Of a stretch of 64,000 bases of DNA, positions 33,283 to 42,073 are shown in pieces. A program made the position numbers and the translations under genes. Numbering within the stretch: the first letter of the stretch is position 1; every line of letters starts with the position of its first letter. The notes under the pieces were generated by a model. That model was not told where the DNA came from. It did no database searches and saw only the letters and a list, made by a program, of their open reading frames with translations. Origin of the DNA: CAVSJO01 sp963728445 (GTDB taxonomy: Bacteria > Gemmatimonadota > Gemmatimonadetes > Longimicrobiales > RSA9); contig CAVSJO010000004.1 in NCBI GenBank assembly GCA_963728445.1, positions 434,001 through 498,000 on the forward strand. Direction: 5' to 3'.

Positions 33283-34222
33283 GGGCCTCCTGCGTGCCGC
33301 CGAACACCGCAGTGAAGTGGTGCAGTCCGACGGCCAGCGCCGCGATGGGAATCAGCGGCAGGAGCTGTACGGCCTGCAGGATCAGGCTTGCCACTACCGC
33401 GCGGGCGGGATCGACGCCGAAGGGCAGCAGCGCCAGGGCGATGGAGCCCTGCATCACGCCGATGTTGCCGGGCGTGAAGCGGAGCAGCCACGCCACGTTC
33501 GCGATGACCACCGCCGCGAACGTGGCGGCGAACCCGGCGTCGATACCGGACGAGAGGAGGACCAGGTGGTACGCCGCGTACTGCATGGCCCAGTGGACGC
33601 AGGCGAGCGCCAGAGCGGCGGGGATCTTCGGGCCCTCCCGATGGATGGTCCGCATGGCGTCCAGCGGACGGCGCACGAAGGCCGGGACGGGCAGGCCGCT
33701 CGGGATGCGGCTGCGGAAGAGGTAGAGGCACAGGCCGGCCGCGAGGAGCACGGACGCCACGGTGTGGGCCGCCTGCATGCGGGCCGGAATGTCGGTGAAA
33801 TACGGCACCACGACCACGAGGGCGAGCCCTGCCGCCATCTGGAGGAACCGGCTCCACACCACGGCGGCCGTCGCGAGGCCGGGAGGCACGCCATCCCGGT
33901 CCGCGATGTACTTCACCCGTGCGCCCTCGCCCGCCACGGAGACGGAGACGTTTCCCACTGCCGCGCCCAGCAGACTCGCCCGCTCCGCCGTCCAGAGCCG
34001 GTTCTCAGCCGCAGGCAGGAGCAGGAGGTGCCACTCCCACCCTCGGGCCAGCACGGAGAGGACGGTGGCAACGACCGCGACGGCCAGGAAACCCCAGTTG
34101 GCGTGCCCCAGCGCGGCCCCGGCGTCCCCCCAGGGGAAGCGCCAGAGCGCCCAGCCGGCGTAGGCCGTTACCGCGAGTCCGATGGCGCGGAGCGCCCAGC
34201 GAAGCATCGATCGGGTCGACAT
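33266..34222 (-). CDS. Lysylphosphatidylglycerol-synthase-type membrane (flippase-like) protein
   Basis: The 318-residue product has seven to eight membrane helices. It shows the hallmarks of the LPG synthase transmembrane / UPF0104 family: VSVAGEGARVKYIADRDGVP early and WLLRFTPGNIGVMQGSIALALLPFGVD late. No soluble synthase domain is fused. Relatives flip or attach lipids and glycolipids. It starts just beyond the creatininase-like gene and overlaps the GMC gene, so it belongs to the same short operon. Confidence 0.88.
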   Translation of the reverse strand: MSTRSMLRWALRAIGLAVTAYAGWALWRFPWGDAGAALGHANWGFLAVAVVATVLSVLARGWEWHLLLLPAAENRLWTAERASLLGAAVGNVSVSVAGEGARVKYIADRDGVPPGLATAAVVWSRFLQMAAGLALVVVVPYFTDIPARMQAAHTVASVLLAAGLCLYLFRSRIPSGLPVPAFVRRPLDAMRTIHREGPKIPAALALACVHWAMQYAAYHLVLLSSGIDAGFAATFAAVVIANVAWLLRFTPGNIGVMQGSIALALLPFGVDPARAVVASLILQAVQLLPLIPIAALAVGLHHFTAVFGGTQEAHEQPA

Positions 34223-34279
34223 CGGGCCCGATCAGCGCACGGATCGGACCAGACGTGGAGCGAGGACGCTCCGGAGGGT

Positions 34280-35068
34280 TCAGGCGGAGTCGGACCCCGA
34301 GCGAAGGGCCGACGCCGCCAGGTCCGCGGCCACTTCCATGCACCGCTCCCCCAGCTCGGCGGAGCCGCCCCGGGCGTCTCCGAGGATGCCGTTCGGCGCC
34401 ACCGTGTGGAAGCCCTGCGCGATCAGACGCTGGACCGCTCCCGCCTCCATGGCGCCGTGAAAGCCGTCTTCGGCCCGGTCGAGCCGGACGCGCTCGGGGT
34501 GGAGGGCGAGCATGATGGAGGTCTCCGCCACGTCCGCGTGGCCGCCTACGCGCTCGCCCAGCCCGCCGGCTTCGTCGGCCGCGTGGATCCACGCGTCCAT
34601 GAGGCCCATGAGGTCGAGGAAGGCGACGACGCGGCATCCGTCGCCGGCCGCCTGCTGCAGGCGCGGCAGCATCTGCGACAGCGGCCCGAAGTTGCCTCCG
34701 TGCGTGGGCAGGAACGCGACCGTCGTGAAGCCGTGGGTCGAGAGGCTGGTCACGTAGTCCGTGCAGATCGCCTCGAAGGTCTCCGGCGACAGCGAGACGG
34801 TGCCCGGGAACGCCATGTGGTGCGCCGAGACGCCGACCCGGATCGTGGGCGCGACGAGGGCCCGTCCGATCCGTTCGGCCACCATGAGCGCCAGGCGCTC
34901 ACCGTGCTCCGCGTCCATGTACATGGGGAGGTGCGGCCCGTGCTGCTCGACGGCCCCGCACGCGACGACGACGGTGCGATACCCCGCCTCGATCGCGCGG
35001 CCTGCGTCGGGCGAGGTCAGCTCCTCCAGGCGGAGGGAGGGCGGCGTGAAGCCGTTCGGATCGGTCAT
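34280..35068 (-). CDS. Creatininase-family amidohydrolase
   Basis: The 262-residue product has the metal-binding segments of the family: VACGAVEQHGPHLPMYMDAEHG with His and Asp ligands, FLPTHGGNFGPL, and GHADVAETSIML, where the last Glu is a ligand. Relatives include creatininase, MftE and FAPy deformylase, so the substrate is uncertain. The ATG at 35068 overlaps the ftsB stop (ATGA). No mycofactocin genes lie nearby. Confidence 0.88.
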   Translation of the reverse strand: MTDPNGFTPPSLRLEELTSPDAGRAIEAGYRTVVVACGAVEQHGPHLPMYMDAEHGERLALMVAERIGRALVAPTIRVGVSAHHMAFPGTVSLSPETFEAICTDYVTSLSTHGFTTVAFLPTHGGNFGPLSQMLPRLQQAAGDGCRVVAFLDLMGLMDAWIHAADEAGGLGERVGGHADVAETSIMLALHPERVRLDRAEDGFHGAMEAGAVQRLIAQGFHTVAPNGILGDARGGSAELGERCMEVAADLAASALRSGSDSA

Positions 35069-35358
35069 GGCAGCGTGTCGCTGGCGGTGTCCACGAAGCG
35101 GTACAGGCGCTCTCCGTCGCCGACCATGCCGTAGCGCTCCCGGGCGATGCGCTCGATGGCGGCCGGGTCGTCCTCCAGCGAGTCGACCCGGACGCGCAGC
35201 TCCGCGTTCTCGTGCTTCACGGACTGGAGCCGCGCGGCCTCGGCCCCCTTCTCCCGCTCGATGTGGCGCAGGTCCAGGAGCGAGTACTCGCCGCCGAAGA
35301 CCGCGTAGTAAAGCGCGGCCCCGGCAGCGATGGGGATCAGCACCTTCCGCAGCTTCAC
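35065..35358 (-). CDS. ftsB: Septum formation initiator FtsB/DivIC
   Basis: The 97-residue bitopic protein has a short cytoplasmic N-terminus, a membrane segment (LIPIAAGAALYYAVFGG), a coiled coil (REKGAEAARLQSVKHENAELRVRVDSLE) and the conserved IARERYGMVGDGERLYRF tail. It acts in the FtsQLB divisome complex. It lies 12 bases downstream of enolase, the conserved eno-ftsB order. Confidence 0.92.
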   Translation of the reverse strand: MKLRKVLIPIAAGAALYYAVFGGEYSLLDLRHIEREKGAEAARLQSVKHENAELRVRVDSLEDDPAAIERIARERYGMVGDGERLYRFVDTASDTLP

Positions 35359-35370
35359 GGCGGCTCCCGG

Positions 35371-36645
35371 CTAGAAGGCGTCGACGCCGAGGAACTCGGC
35401 GGTGGCGTCCAGGTCCTCGTGGATGCGCAGCAGCTGGTTGTACTTGGCGACGCGGTCCGTGCGGCTCGCGCTGCCGGTCTTGATCTGTCCTGCGCGTGTG
35501 GCCACCGCGAGGTCCGCGATGAACGTGTCCTCCGTCTCGCCGGAGCGATGGCTGATGATGTAGCGCATGCCCGCGCGTCGGGCCATCTCGATGGCCTGGA
35601 GCGTCTCCGTGAGGGTCCCGATCTGATTGACCTTGATCAGGATCGCGTTCGCCGCGCCGCGCTCGATCCCCTCGGCGAGGCGCTCGGTGTTCGTTACGAA
35701 GATGTCGTCCCCGACGATCTGGACGTCGTCTCCCACGGCGTCCGTCAGCGCGCTCCAGCCGACCCAGTCGTTCTCGTCCAGCGGGTCCTCCAGAGAGACG
35801 ATCGGGTACTGGTCCAGCCACGACTCCCAGAAGCGGACGAGTCCGTCGGAGTCCATCGTCGAGCCACCGGACTTGTGGAAGACGTATTTCCCGTCGCGCC
35901 AGAACTCGTTCGCCGCGGCATCCAGCGCGAGCATCACGTCCTCGCCCGTCGCGTAGCCGGCCTTCTCGACGGCCTCGAGTATCAACTCCACGGCCTCCTC
36001 GTTGGAGCGCAGATCGGGCGCGAAGCCGCCCTCGTCTCCGACGGACGTTGCGAGGCCGCGGCCGGTGAGGACCTTCTTGAGGGAGTGGAAGACCTCCACG
36101 CCCATGCGCAGCGCCTCGGGAAACGACTCGGCGCCCACCGGAGCGATCATGAACTCCTGGATGTCGACGTTGTTCGCCGCGTGGGCGCCGCCGTTCAGGA
36201 TGTTCATGAGCGGAACCGGCAGCAGCGTCGCCGCAGGGCCGCCGAGATAGCGGTAGAGCGGCAGGCCGGAGTCCTCCGCGGCCGCGCGCGCCGTCGCGAG
36301 GGAGACGGAGAGAATGGCGTTTGCGCCGAGCTTCTCCTTCGTCGGTGTGCCGTCCATCTCGATGAGGGCGCCGTCCAGGTCCGCCTGGTCCGCCGCCTCG
36401 AAGCCGATGACCTGCGGCGCGATCACCTGGTTGACGTTGTCGACCGCGTCCCGGACGCCCTTGCCGCCGTAGCGGCGCTCGTCGCCGTCCCGCAGCTCCA
36501 GCGCCTCGTGCTCGCCCGTGGACGCGCCGCTCGGAACCGCCGCGCGCCCGGCCGCGCCGGTGTCCAGCACGACCTCCGCCTCAATGGTCGGATTGCCCCG
36601 CGAGTCGAGGATCTCGCGTGCGTTCACACTTTCGATGTATCCCAT
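35371..36645 (-). CDS. eno: Enolase (phosphopyruvate hydratase)
   Basis: The 424-residue glycolytic enzyme converts 2-phosphoglycerate to phosphoenolpyruvate. Recognisable segments are AREILDSRGNPTIEAEV, PSGASTGEHEALELRD, LMNILNGGAHAANNVDIQEFM, SLEDPLDENDWVGW, GDDIFVTN and SHRSGETEDTFIADLAVA. All metal and catalytic residues are in place. PlsC is encoded 12 bases upstream and ftsB downstream. Confidence 0.98.
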   Translation of the reverse strand: MGYIESVNAREILDSRGNPTIEAEVVLDTGAAGRAAVPSGASTGEHEALELRDGDERRYGGKGVRDAVDNVNQVIAPQVIGFEAADQADLDGALIEMDGTPTKEKLGANAILSVSLATARAAAEDSGLPLYRYLGGPAATLLPVPLMNILNGGAHAANNVDIQEFMIAPVGAESFPEALRMGVEVFHSLKKVLTGRGLATSVGDEGGFAPDLRSNEEAVELILEAVEKAGYATGEDVMLALDAAANEFWRDGKYVFHKSGGSTMDSDGLVRFWESWLDQYPIVSLEDPLDENDWVGWSALTDAVGDDVQIVGDDIFVTNTERLAEGIERGAANAILIKVNQIGTLTETLQAIEMARRAGMRYIISHRSGETEDTFIADLAVATRAGQIKTGSASRTDRVAKYNQLLRIHEDLDATAEFLGVDAF

Positions 36646-36657
36646 GGAATTCCGTCG

Positions 36658-37398
36658 TCAGGTTTGACTGGAGAGAGAGGCCGCCTCGGGACCCGTGAGC
36701 AGGCGAGACACGCGGGCGCGGACGCAGTCCACGAGCTCTTCGCGCGTCAGCTCCGTGTACAGGCTCGGGTCCACCGGCGAGCCGAAGCGAACGATAATCG
36801 GACCGGACCGCACCCGCCAGTGACCCTTCGCCAGGATGCGGCGCGTGCCCACCACTGCCGTCGGTACGATCTCGACGCCCGTGCCGAGGGCCAGCATGAA
36901 GGCGCCCTTCTTGAACGGCTGCAACTCCCCCGTGTCGGATCGCGTTCCCTCCGCGAAGATCACGACCGCGCTGTTGTCGCTCCGCAGCGCCTCGCCCGCT
37001 CGGGCCAGCGACTCGATGGCCGATCCCCGATTCGACCGGTCGATGGAGATGTGCCCCGCGGCCCGCCACGCCCTGCCGAACAGCGGCACCGCCTCCAGCT
37101 CCTTCTTCGCCACGAACCGGAAGTGCTTCGGCAGGACCGCGCCGATGGCGAACACGTCGTACCAGGAGACGTGGTTCGCCACGAGGATCTGCGGCCGGTC
37201 CGCTGCCAGGTGCTCCAGCCCCTCCACGTACACCCGGGCTCCGCTGCACCACAGGCCCCAGCGGCACCAGCTCTGGGCGATCGCCGCGTGCAGCGGACCC
37301 TCGTAGCCCAGCAGGCTCAGCACGATCACGGCCGTGCCGTGGACGAACGTCGCCACGAGCATGTTCAGCGCGACCCAGATCGAGCGGACGACGCTCAT
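36658..37398 (-). CDS. plsC: 1-acyl-sn-glycerol-3-phosphate acyltransferase (PlsC family)
   Basis: The 246-residue membrane-associated enzyme adds the second acyl chain to make phosphatidic acid. It has an N-terminal hydrophobic helix, the HX4D motif in NHVSWYD, the FVAKKEL block and the acceptor motif FAEGTRSDTGEL. VPTAVVGTRRIL follows. The ATG at 37398 overlaps thiL by four bases. Confidence 0.92.
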   Translation of the reverse strand: MSVVRSIWVALNMLVATFVHGTAVIVLSLLGYEGPLHAAIAQSWCRWGLWCSGARVYVEGLEHLAADRPQILVANHVSWYDVFAIGAVLPKHFRFVAKKELEAVPLFGRAWRAAGHISIDRSNRGSAIESLARAGEALRSDNSAVVIFAEGTRSDTGELQPFKKGAFMLALGTGVEIVPTAVVGTRRILAKGHWRVRSGPIIVRFGSPVDPSLYTELTREELVDCVRARVSRLLTGPEAASLSSQT

Positions 37399-38360
37399 GG
37401 CCGGGCGAAGTGCCGGAATCCGCCGACGTCCACGGCGTGCACCGCGCCGTCCTCCGCTGCCATCCACACACCGCTTCCCTCCGCCGCCTCGCCCACCCGC
37501 GTGAGGGAGAGATCGAACCGGCGCCGGAACGCCTCGGCGACGCCGTCCAGCGCCCCCGCCCGCGCCGCGAAGCACAGCTCGTAGTCTTCGCCGCCCCCGA
37601 GGGCCATCGCCCGCGTCGCCGACGGGTGGATCGGGATCGCCGTCGCCTCGAGCACCACCCGCACCCCGCTCGCCGCCGCCACGTGCTCCGCGTCCCCGGC
37701 AAGACCGTCGGACAGGTCGATGGCCGCCTGCACCACGCCCGTCTCCGCCAGCCAGCGGGCCTCGGTGACGCGGGGGCGCGGCTGCGCGAACGCCTCCCGG
37801 GCGGCCGCATCGGGCGCGCGCCCCGACAGCCAAGCATCCACCGCCGCGGCGGCCCCGCCGAGGCGGCCCGTGACCCACAGCTCGTCTCCCGGGCGCATGC
37901 CCGAGCGCAGGAGCGGGCTCGGGCACTCGCCCAGGACCACCACGTCGACGACCAGGGCGTTCGGCGATCTCGAGACGTCGCCGCCGAGGAGGGCCGCGCC
38001 CGCGGACGTCGCTGCGTCCCGGAGTCCCGACATCACCGCCTCGGCGTACGCGGGTACGTCCCCGTCCGGCGCGGCGAGGCTGGCCAGCACGCCGATCGGC
38101 CGGGCCCCCATCGCCGCCAGGTCGCTGAGGGCGGCCGCCGCCGAGCGCCAGCCGATCTCCTCCGGCGCGAGCCAGTCCCTGCGGAAGTGCACGTCCTCCA
38201 CCGCCACGTCGGTGCTCACCGCGATGCCGTCACCGGCGACGACGCACGCGTCGTCACCGGGCCCCACGCGAACGTCCCGCCGGTGCACGTCCGGGGCGGC
38301 TTCGTAGAAGCGCCGGATCAGGTCGAACTCGGCGCCCGTGGCGAGTCGGAGAAAGGCCAT
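37395..38360 (-). CDS. thiL: Thiamine-monophosphate kinase
   Basis: The 321-residue ATP-dependent kinase makes thiamine diphosphate. Family signatures are GPGDDACVV, VSTDVAVEDVHFRRDWL, ALSDLAAMGARPIGVL, LLGGDVSRS, AIDLSDGLAGDAEH and GGGEDYELCF. It sits between nnr (4-base gap) and plsC. No other thiamin genes or TPP riboswitch are visible nearby. Confidence 0.96.
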   Translation of the reverse strand: MAFLRLATGAEFDLIRRFYEAAPDVHRRDVRVGPGDDACVVAGDGIAVSTDVAVEDVHFRRDWLAPEEIGWRSAAAALSDLAAMGARPIGVLASLAAPDGDVPAYAEAVMSGLRDAATSAGAALLGGDVSRSPNALVVDVVVLGECPSPLLRSGMRPGDELWVTGRLGGAAAAVDAWLSGRAPDAAAREAFAQPRPRVTEARWLAETGVVQAAIDLSDGLAGDAEHVAAASGVRVVLEATAIPIHPSATRAMALGGGEDYELCFAARAGALDGVAEAFRRRFDLSLTRVGEAAEGSGVWMAAEDGAVHAVDVGGFRHFARP

Positions 38361-38363
38361 TCG

Positions 38364-39947
38364 CTACCAGCGAGCCGGCTGATCGAACAGCACGAAGGGC
38401 AGCCCCGCGGGGGCCGATGCGGCGCCGGGGCGGCGCCACGCGTCGGAGTACGCGTCCGCGACGTCGCACGGGATCAGCGACGGTCCGCGCCGCACGAGGT
38501 CGGCCGCCCGGGAGCAGAGGAAGAGCCCGCACGCCGCCGCGTCGGCCGCTTCCACCCCCGCCGCGAGCAGCGCCGCCACGGCGCCCGTGAGCTGGTCCCC
38601 CATGCCCGCCGTCGCCACGTCCGACGAGCCCGCGCTGTTGATCCAGACGGCCGCCCCCGGCGCGGCCACCACCGACGGCTGTCCCTTGAGCAGCACCACG
38701 CACCCGGCCGCGTCCGCGAAGTCCCGGGCCACGTCGATCCGGCGCTCCGCGACCTCGCCCGCGCCTTCCTCGACGAGCCGAGCCATCTCGCCGGGGTGCG
38801 GCGTGATCACGACCGGTCGCTTCCCCGCGAGCTCACGGAGGAGCGCGGTGCGGCCGCCGAAGAGAGTGACGGCGTCGGCGTCCAGGAGCACCGGGACCGA
38901 GCCCGACGCTTCGAGTGCGGTCTCCAGGTCCTCGCGGGCCGCTCCGTCCGTCCCCATTCCCGGCCCCGCGGCGACGGCCGTGGACGCCTTCGCCGCGGCG
39001 CGCAGGGCTCCCGCGTCCGACCGGTCCACGAACACCGCGTCCGGAATCGCGCCCTGCACGATGCCCCGGTTCTCCGGCGCGGAGGCGAGGCGCAGGTAAC
39101 CGGCACCGCCCCGCAGCGCGCCGCGACCCGAAAGCACGGCCGCTCCTCCGATTCCGGCGCTGCCGGCGATGAGCAGCAGGGATCCCGCCGTGGACTTGTG
39201 CGCGTCAGGCGCCCGGACGGGCAGGGTCTCGGCGACCCAGGCGGGCGTGATCACCCGCGCTCCCGCCGAATCCAGCGGCGGGAATCCGATCTCGACGGCC
39301 ATGAGACGGCCGCAACGGGACCGGGCGGGCTGAAGCAGGAGCCCCCGCTTCGGGAAGCCGAAGCAGACGGTGGTGTCGGCGTCCACCGCCTCGCCCGGTA
39401 CCTTCCCTGTGGTCGGATCCGCACCCGTCGGCAGGTCCAGGGCCACCACGGGACGGCCGGAGGCGTTCATGCGCCGGATCAGCGCGGCCATGTCCTCCCG
39501 GGGCGCACCCGTCGCACCCGTTCCCAGCAGCCCGTCGACGAGGACGGCGGCGCCGAGGAGCTCGGCGTCCGTTGCCTCGACCTCCGGCAGGTCCCAGCCG
39601 TGGGCGAGCGCGCCGTCCGGACGACGGGACCCGTGCGCGGCCCACACCGCGTCCCGGCCCCAGCTCCGGAGCGTGCGGACCAGCACCAGGGCGTCGCCCC
39701 CGTTGTTGCCCGGCCCCACGAGAGCGAGGACCCGTCCCTCGGGATGGCGCGCTTGCAGCACCGCGGCGGCGGCGCGGCCGGCGCTCTCCATCAGCACCGG
39801 CTCCGGCACGCCCTGCGCGTCCCGGGAGCGTTCGTCCAGCGCAGCCGATTCCGAGGCCGTGAGCGCCCACACGCACGAACGCCCGTACACCTCGCGCTCC
39901 GAGGTGAACGGGTCCGCGCTGCCTCGCTGCGTCTCCCTGTCCGTCAC
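38364..39947 (-). CDS. nnr: Bifunctional NAD(P)HX epimerase / ADP-dependent dehydratase
   Basis: The 527-residue enzyme repairs hydrated NAD(P)H. The N-terminal epimerase domain (about 25-235) has GPGNNGGDALVLVRTL and DGLLGTGATG. The C-terminal dehydratase/kinase-like domain has KSTAGSLLLIAGSAGIGGAAVL, GPGMGTDG, TPHPGEMARL, LLKGQPSVVAAPG and the catalytic NSAGSSDVATAGMGDQLTG. It begins 78 bases after the zinc-ribbon gene, with a hairpin between. Confidence 0.95.
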   Translation of the reverse strand: MTDRETQRGSADPFTSEREVYGRSCVWALTASESAALDERSRDAQGVPEPVLMESAGRAAAAVLQARHPEGRVLALVGPGNNGGDALVLVRTLRSWGRDAVWAAHGSRRPDGALAHGWDLPEVEATDAELLGAAVLVDGLLGTGATGAPREDMAALIRRMNASGRPVVALDLPTGADPTTGKVPGEAVDADTTVCFGFPKRGLLLQPARSRCGRLMAVEIGFPPLDSAGARVITPAWVAETLPVRAPDAHKSTAGSLLLIAGSAGIGGAAVLSGRGALRGGAGYLRLASAPENRGIVQGAIPDAVFVDRSDAGALRAAAKASTAVAAGPGMGTDGAAREDLETALEASGSVPVLLDADAVTLFGGRTALLRELAGKRPVVITPHPGEMARLVEEGAGEVAERRIDVARDFADAAGCVVLLKGQPSVVAAPGAAVWINSAGSSDVATAGMGDQLTGAVAALLAAGVEAADAAACGLFLCSRAADLVRRGPSLIPCDVADAYSDAWRRPGAASAPAGLPFVLFDQPARW

Positions 39948-39990
39948 GCTGGGCTCCGGGCCACGATGCTCTTCCCGGGGAAATGCGGAC

Positions 39991-40014
39991 GGGGCCGCCC
40001 TTCCCGGCGGCCCC
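39991..40014 (-). terminator. GC hairpin between the zinc-ribbon gene and nnr
   Basis: GGGGCCGCC pairs with GGCGGCCCC across a six-base loop, 11 bases past the zinc-ribbon stop. The trailing minus-strand sequence has only a short T stretch, so it may be a partial terminator or attenuator ahead of nnr. Confidence 0.45.
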
Positions 40015-40025
40015 GCTCGATCGTG

Positions 40026-40223
40026 TTACTTGTAGCTCTGGCTGATGGTCCGCCCGAAGCTGATCTCGCCGTTGTCGATCCGGATGTTGAACCCGCACTC
40101 CGGATTCGAGCAGACCCACGCCTTGTATGTGATCGGCGCGCCGTCACGGCCATAGTCGGACAACGGCAGCATCTGCCCCGACTGGCACTTCCGGCAGGTT
40201 GGATATTCGCGGTCTTCCGCCAT
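40026..40223 (-). CDS. Small zinc-ribbon protein
   Basis: The 65-residue product has two cysteine pairs, CRKC near residue 10 and CSNPEC near residue 40, fit for one zinc ion, and little else recognisable (the FGRTISQSYK end is conserved-looking). Two start codons lie six bases apart (40223 and 40229). Function is unknown. It precedes nnr. Confidence 0.75.
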   Translation of the reverse strand: MAEDREYPTCRKCQSGQMLPLSDYGRDGAPITYKAWVCSNPECGFNIRIDNGEISFGRTISQSYK

Positions 40224-40348
40224 GGTCATCCCCCCTCCCCCTCGACAATCCGCGGGCCGCGGAGCCGGCATGCGCCGACTCCCGCTCCCGTGACACGAGG
40301 CCGCTCAGCGCAAACCACGTTCCAATGTTGCGCTCGCGTGCCTCGCGC

Positions 40349-40756
40349 TCAGATCGCCTGTCCCCACGGGTAATCCTTGTCGAACGCCTCCGCGAAGTCG
40401 AACACCCGTCGAAAGTCCATCGGACTGTCCGTTTCCTGCTTCACGAGCACGCCGAGCTCCACCAGTCCGAACACGATGTCGCCGAAGTCCTCCGTCGACT
40501 CGATGCCCCAGTGCTCCAGAACGGTCCGCGCCATCGGTCCGAACTGTTCCAGTGCAAGGCTGCGCGCTCCTTCTGCCAGCTCGCGCCCGCTGATGTGCCG
40601 CGGCTCGTCCAGCGTCTCGATCACATGGTGCAGCGCCCCGAGCATGAAGACGTACGCCGCCCGGGCGTAGCGTGGCTCCCGCTGCGCCAGCCGGTCCAGC
40701 GTCTCCGGATCGAGGATGCCGTCGCTCATGCCGCTTCCATTCACTTCCCCGTCCAT
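40349..40756 (-). CDS. Minf_1886-family conserved protein
   Basis: The 135-residue product matches the family pattern described from planctomycetes, verrucomicrobia and relatives: ILDPETLDRLAQREPRYARAAYVFMLGALHHV, HISGRELAEGARSLALEQFGPMARTVLEHWGI and FGDIVFGLVELGVL. No function is known. The ATG at 40756 follows AAGGAG closely; a second ATG nine codons in has a poorer site. It lies 29 bases after glyA. Confidence 0.88.
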   Translation of the reverse strand: MDGEVNGSGMSDGILDPETLDRLAQREPRYARAAYVFMLGALHHVIETLDEPRHISGRELAEGARSLALEQFGPMARTVLEHWGIESTEDFGDIVFGLVELGVLVKQETDSPMDFRRVFDFAEAFDKDYPWGQAI

Positions 40757-40785
40757 CGTCTCCTTCGCGCCTTTCGCGTCCCCGC

Positions 40786-42066
40786 TCACGAGGACGTCGA
40801 TTCCCGCGCCGATGCACGGCGCAGACCGGCGTACAGCGGAAAGCCCTCGGCCAGCTCCTTCACCCCCGAGCGGACCCGCTGCGACACCGCTTCGTCCCCG
40901 GGCGCATCCAGCACGTCGGCGATCCAGCCGCCGATCCGACGCATCTCCGCCTCCCCCATTCCCCGCGTCGTCAGGGCCGCGGTCCCGATGCGCACCCCCG
41001 ACGTCACGAACGGAGAGCGGGTCTCGCCGGGTACGGTGTTCTTGTTCACCGTGATCCCCGCCCGGCCCAGCGCGGCCTCCGCCTCCTTCCCCGTCAGCTC
41101 GCGACCGAGCAGGCTCACGAGCATCAGGTGGTTGTCCGTTCCCCCGCTCACCAGGTCGTAGCCCCGGCCCAGGATCGCCTCGGCCAGTGCCCGGGCGTTG
41201 GCGACGACGTGCGCCGCATACTCCCTGAACGATGGCTGGAGCGCCTCCCGGAACGCAACGGCCTTGGCGGCGATGACGTGCATGAGCGGCCCGCCCTGGA
41301 GGCCGGGGAACACCTGTTTGTCCACCGCCTTGCCCCACGTTTCGCGGCTCAGGACGAATCCGCTGCGCGGGCCGCGAAGCGTCTTGTGCGTCGTCGACGT
41401 GACGATCTGCGCGTGCGGGACGGGGCTCGGATGCACGCCGCCCGCCACCAGTCCCGCGATGTGGGCCATGTCGACGATGAGCACGGCGTCGACTTCGGCG
41501 GCGATGGACGCGAAGGCCTCGAAGTCCAGGACGCGGGGGTAGGCGCTGGCGCCGGCGACGATGACCTTCGGGCGAACGCGGCGGGCCTGGTCCCGGAGCG
41601 CGTCGTAGTCGATGCGGCCGTCGTCCTCGCGCACGCCGTAGGCGGACACCTCATACAGCCGCCCGCTGAAGTTGACGGGCGATCCGTGGGTGAGGTGGCC
41701 GCCGTGGCTCAGGTTCATGCCGAGCAGGCGATCGCCTGGCTCCATGACGGCGAAATAGGCCGCCATGTTCGCCTGAGCGCCGGAATGGGGCTGCACGTTG
41801 GCGTGGTCGGCCCCGAAGAGGCGGAGGCACCGCTCGATGGCGAGGCTCTCGGCGACGTCGACCTCCTCACAGCCGCCATAGTAGCGCTTTCCGGGGTAAC
41901 CCTCGGCGTACTTGTTCGTGAGGACGCTGCCCATCGCCTCGATGACGGCGGGCGAGGTGAAGTTCTCGCTGGCGATGAGCTCGAGGGTCCCGTGCTGGCG
42001 CTCGGCCTCCTTGTACAGGACGTCGAGGATCTCGGGATCCGTCGCCCTCAGGGCGTCGTAAAGCAT
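40786..42066 (-). CDS. glyA: Serine hydroxymethyltransferase
   Basis: The 426-residue PLP enzyme interconverts serine and glycine with tetrahydrofolate. Key segments: LIASENFTSPAV, NKYAEGYPGKRYYGG, VQPHSGAQANMA, DMAHIAGLVA, and the PLP lysine in VTSTTHKTLRGPRSG. The ATG at 42066 gives a normal-length protein. It follows the amino-acid dehydrogenase gene by 7 bases. Confidence 0.98.
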   Translation of the reverse strand: MLYDALRATDPEILDVLYKEAERQHGTLELIASENFTSPAVIEAMGSVLTNKYAEGYPGKRYYGGCEEVDVAESLAIERCLRLFGADHANVQPHSGAQANMAAYFAVMEPGDRLLGMNLSHGGHLTHGSPVNFSGRLYEVSAYGVREDDGRIDYDALRDQARRVRPKVIVAGASAYPRVLDFEAFASIAAEVDAVLIVDMAHIAGLVAGGVHPSPVPHAQIVTSTTHKTLRGPRSGFVLSRETWGKAVDKQVFPGLQGGPLMHVIAAKAVAFREALQPSFREYAAHVVANARALAEAILGRGYDLVSGGTDNHLMLVSLLGRELTGKEAEAALGRAGITVNKNTVPGETRSPFVTSGVRIGTAALTTRGMGEAEMRRIGGWIADVLDAPGDEAVSQRVRSGVKELAEGFPLYAGLRRASARESTSS

Positions 42067-42073
42067 GCGCCTC

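Noticed and set aside
34257..34272. Hairpin GGAGCG/CGCTCC as terminator after the creatininase-like gene
   Set aside because: The stem is short and no T-run follows on the minus strand; the flippase gene begins upstream in the other unit, so no clear need for it.
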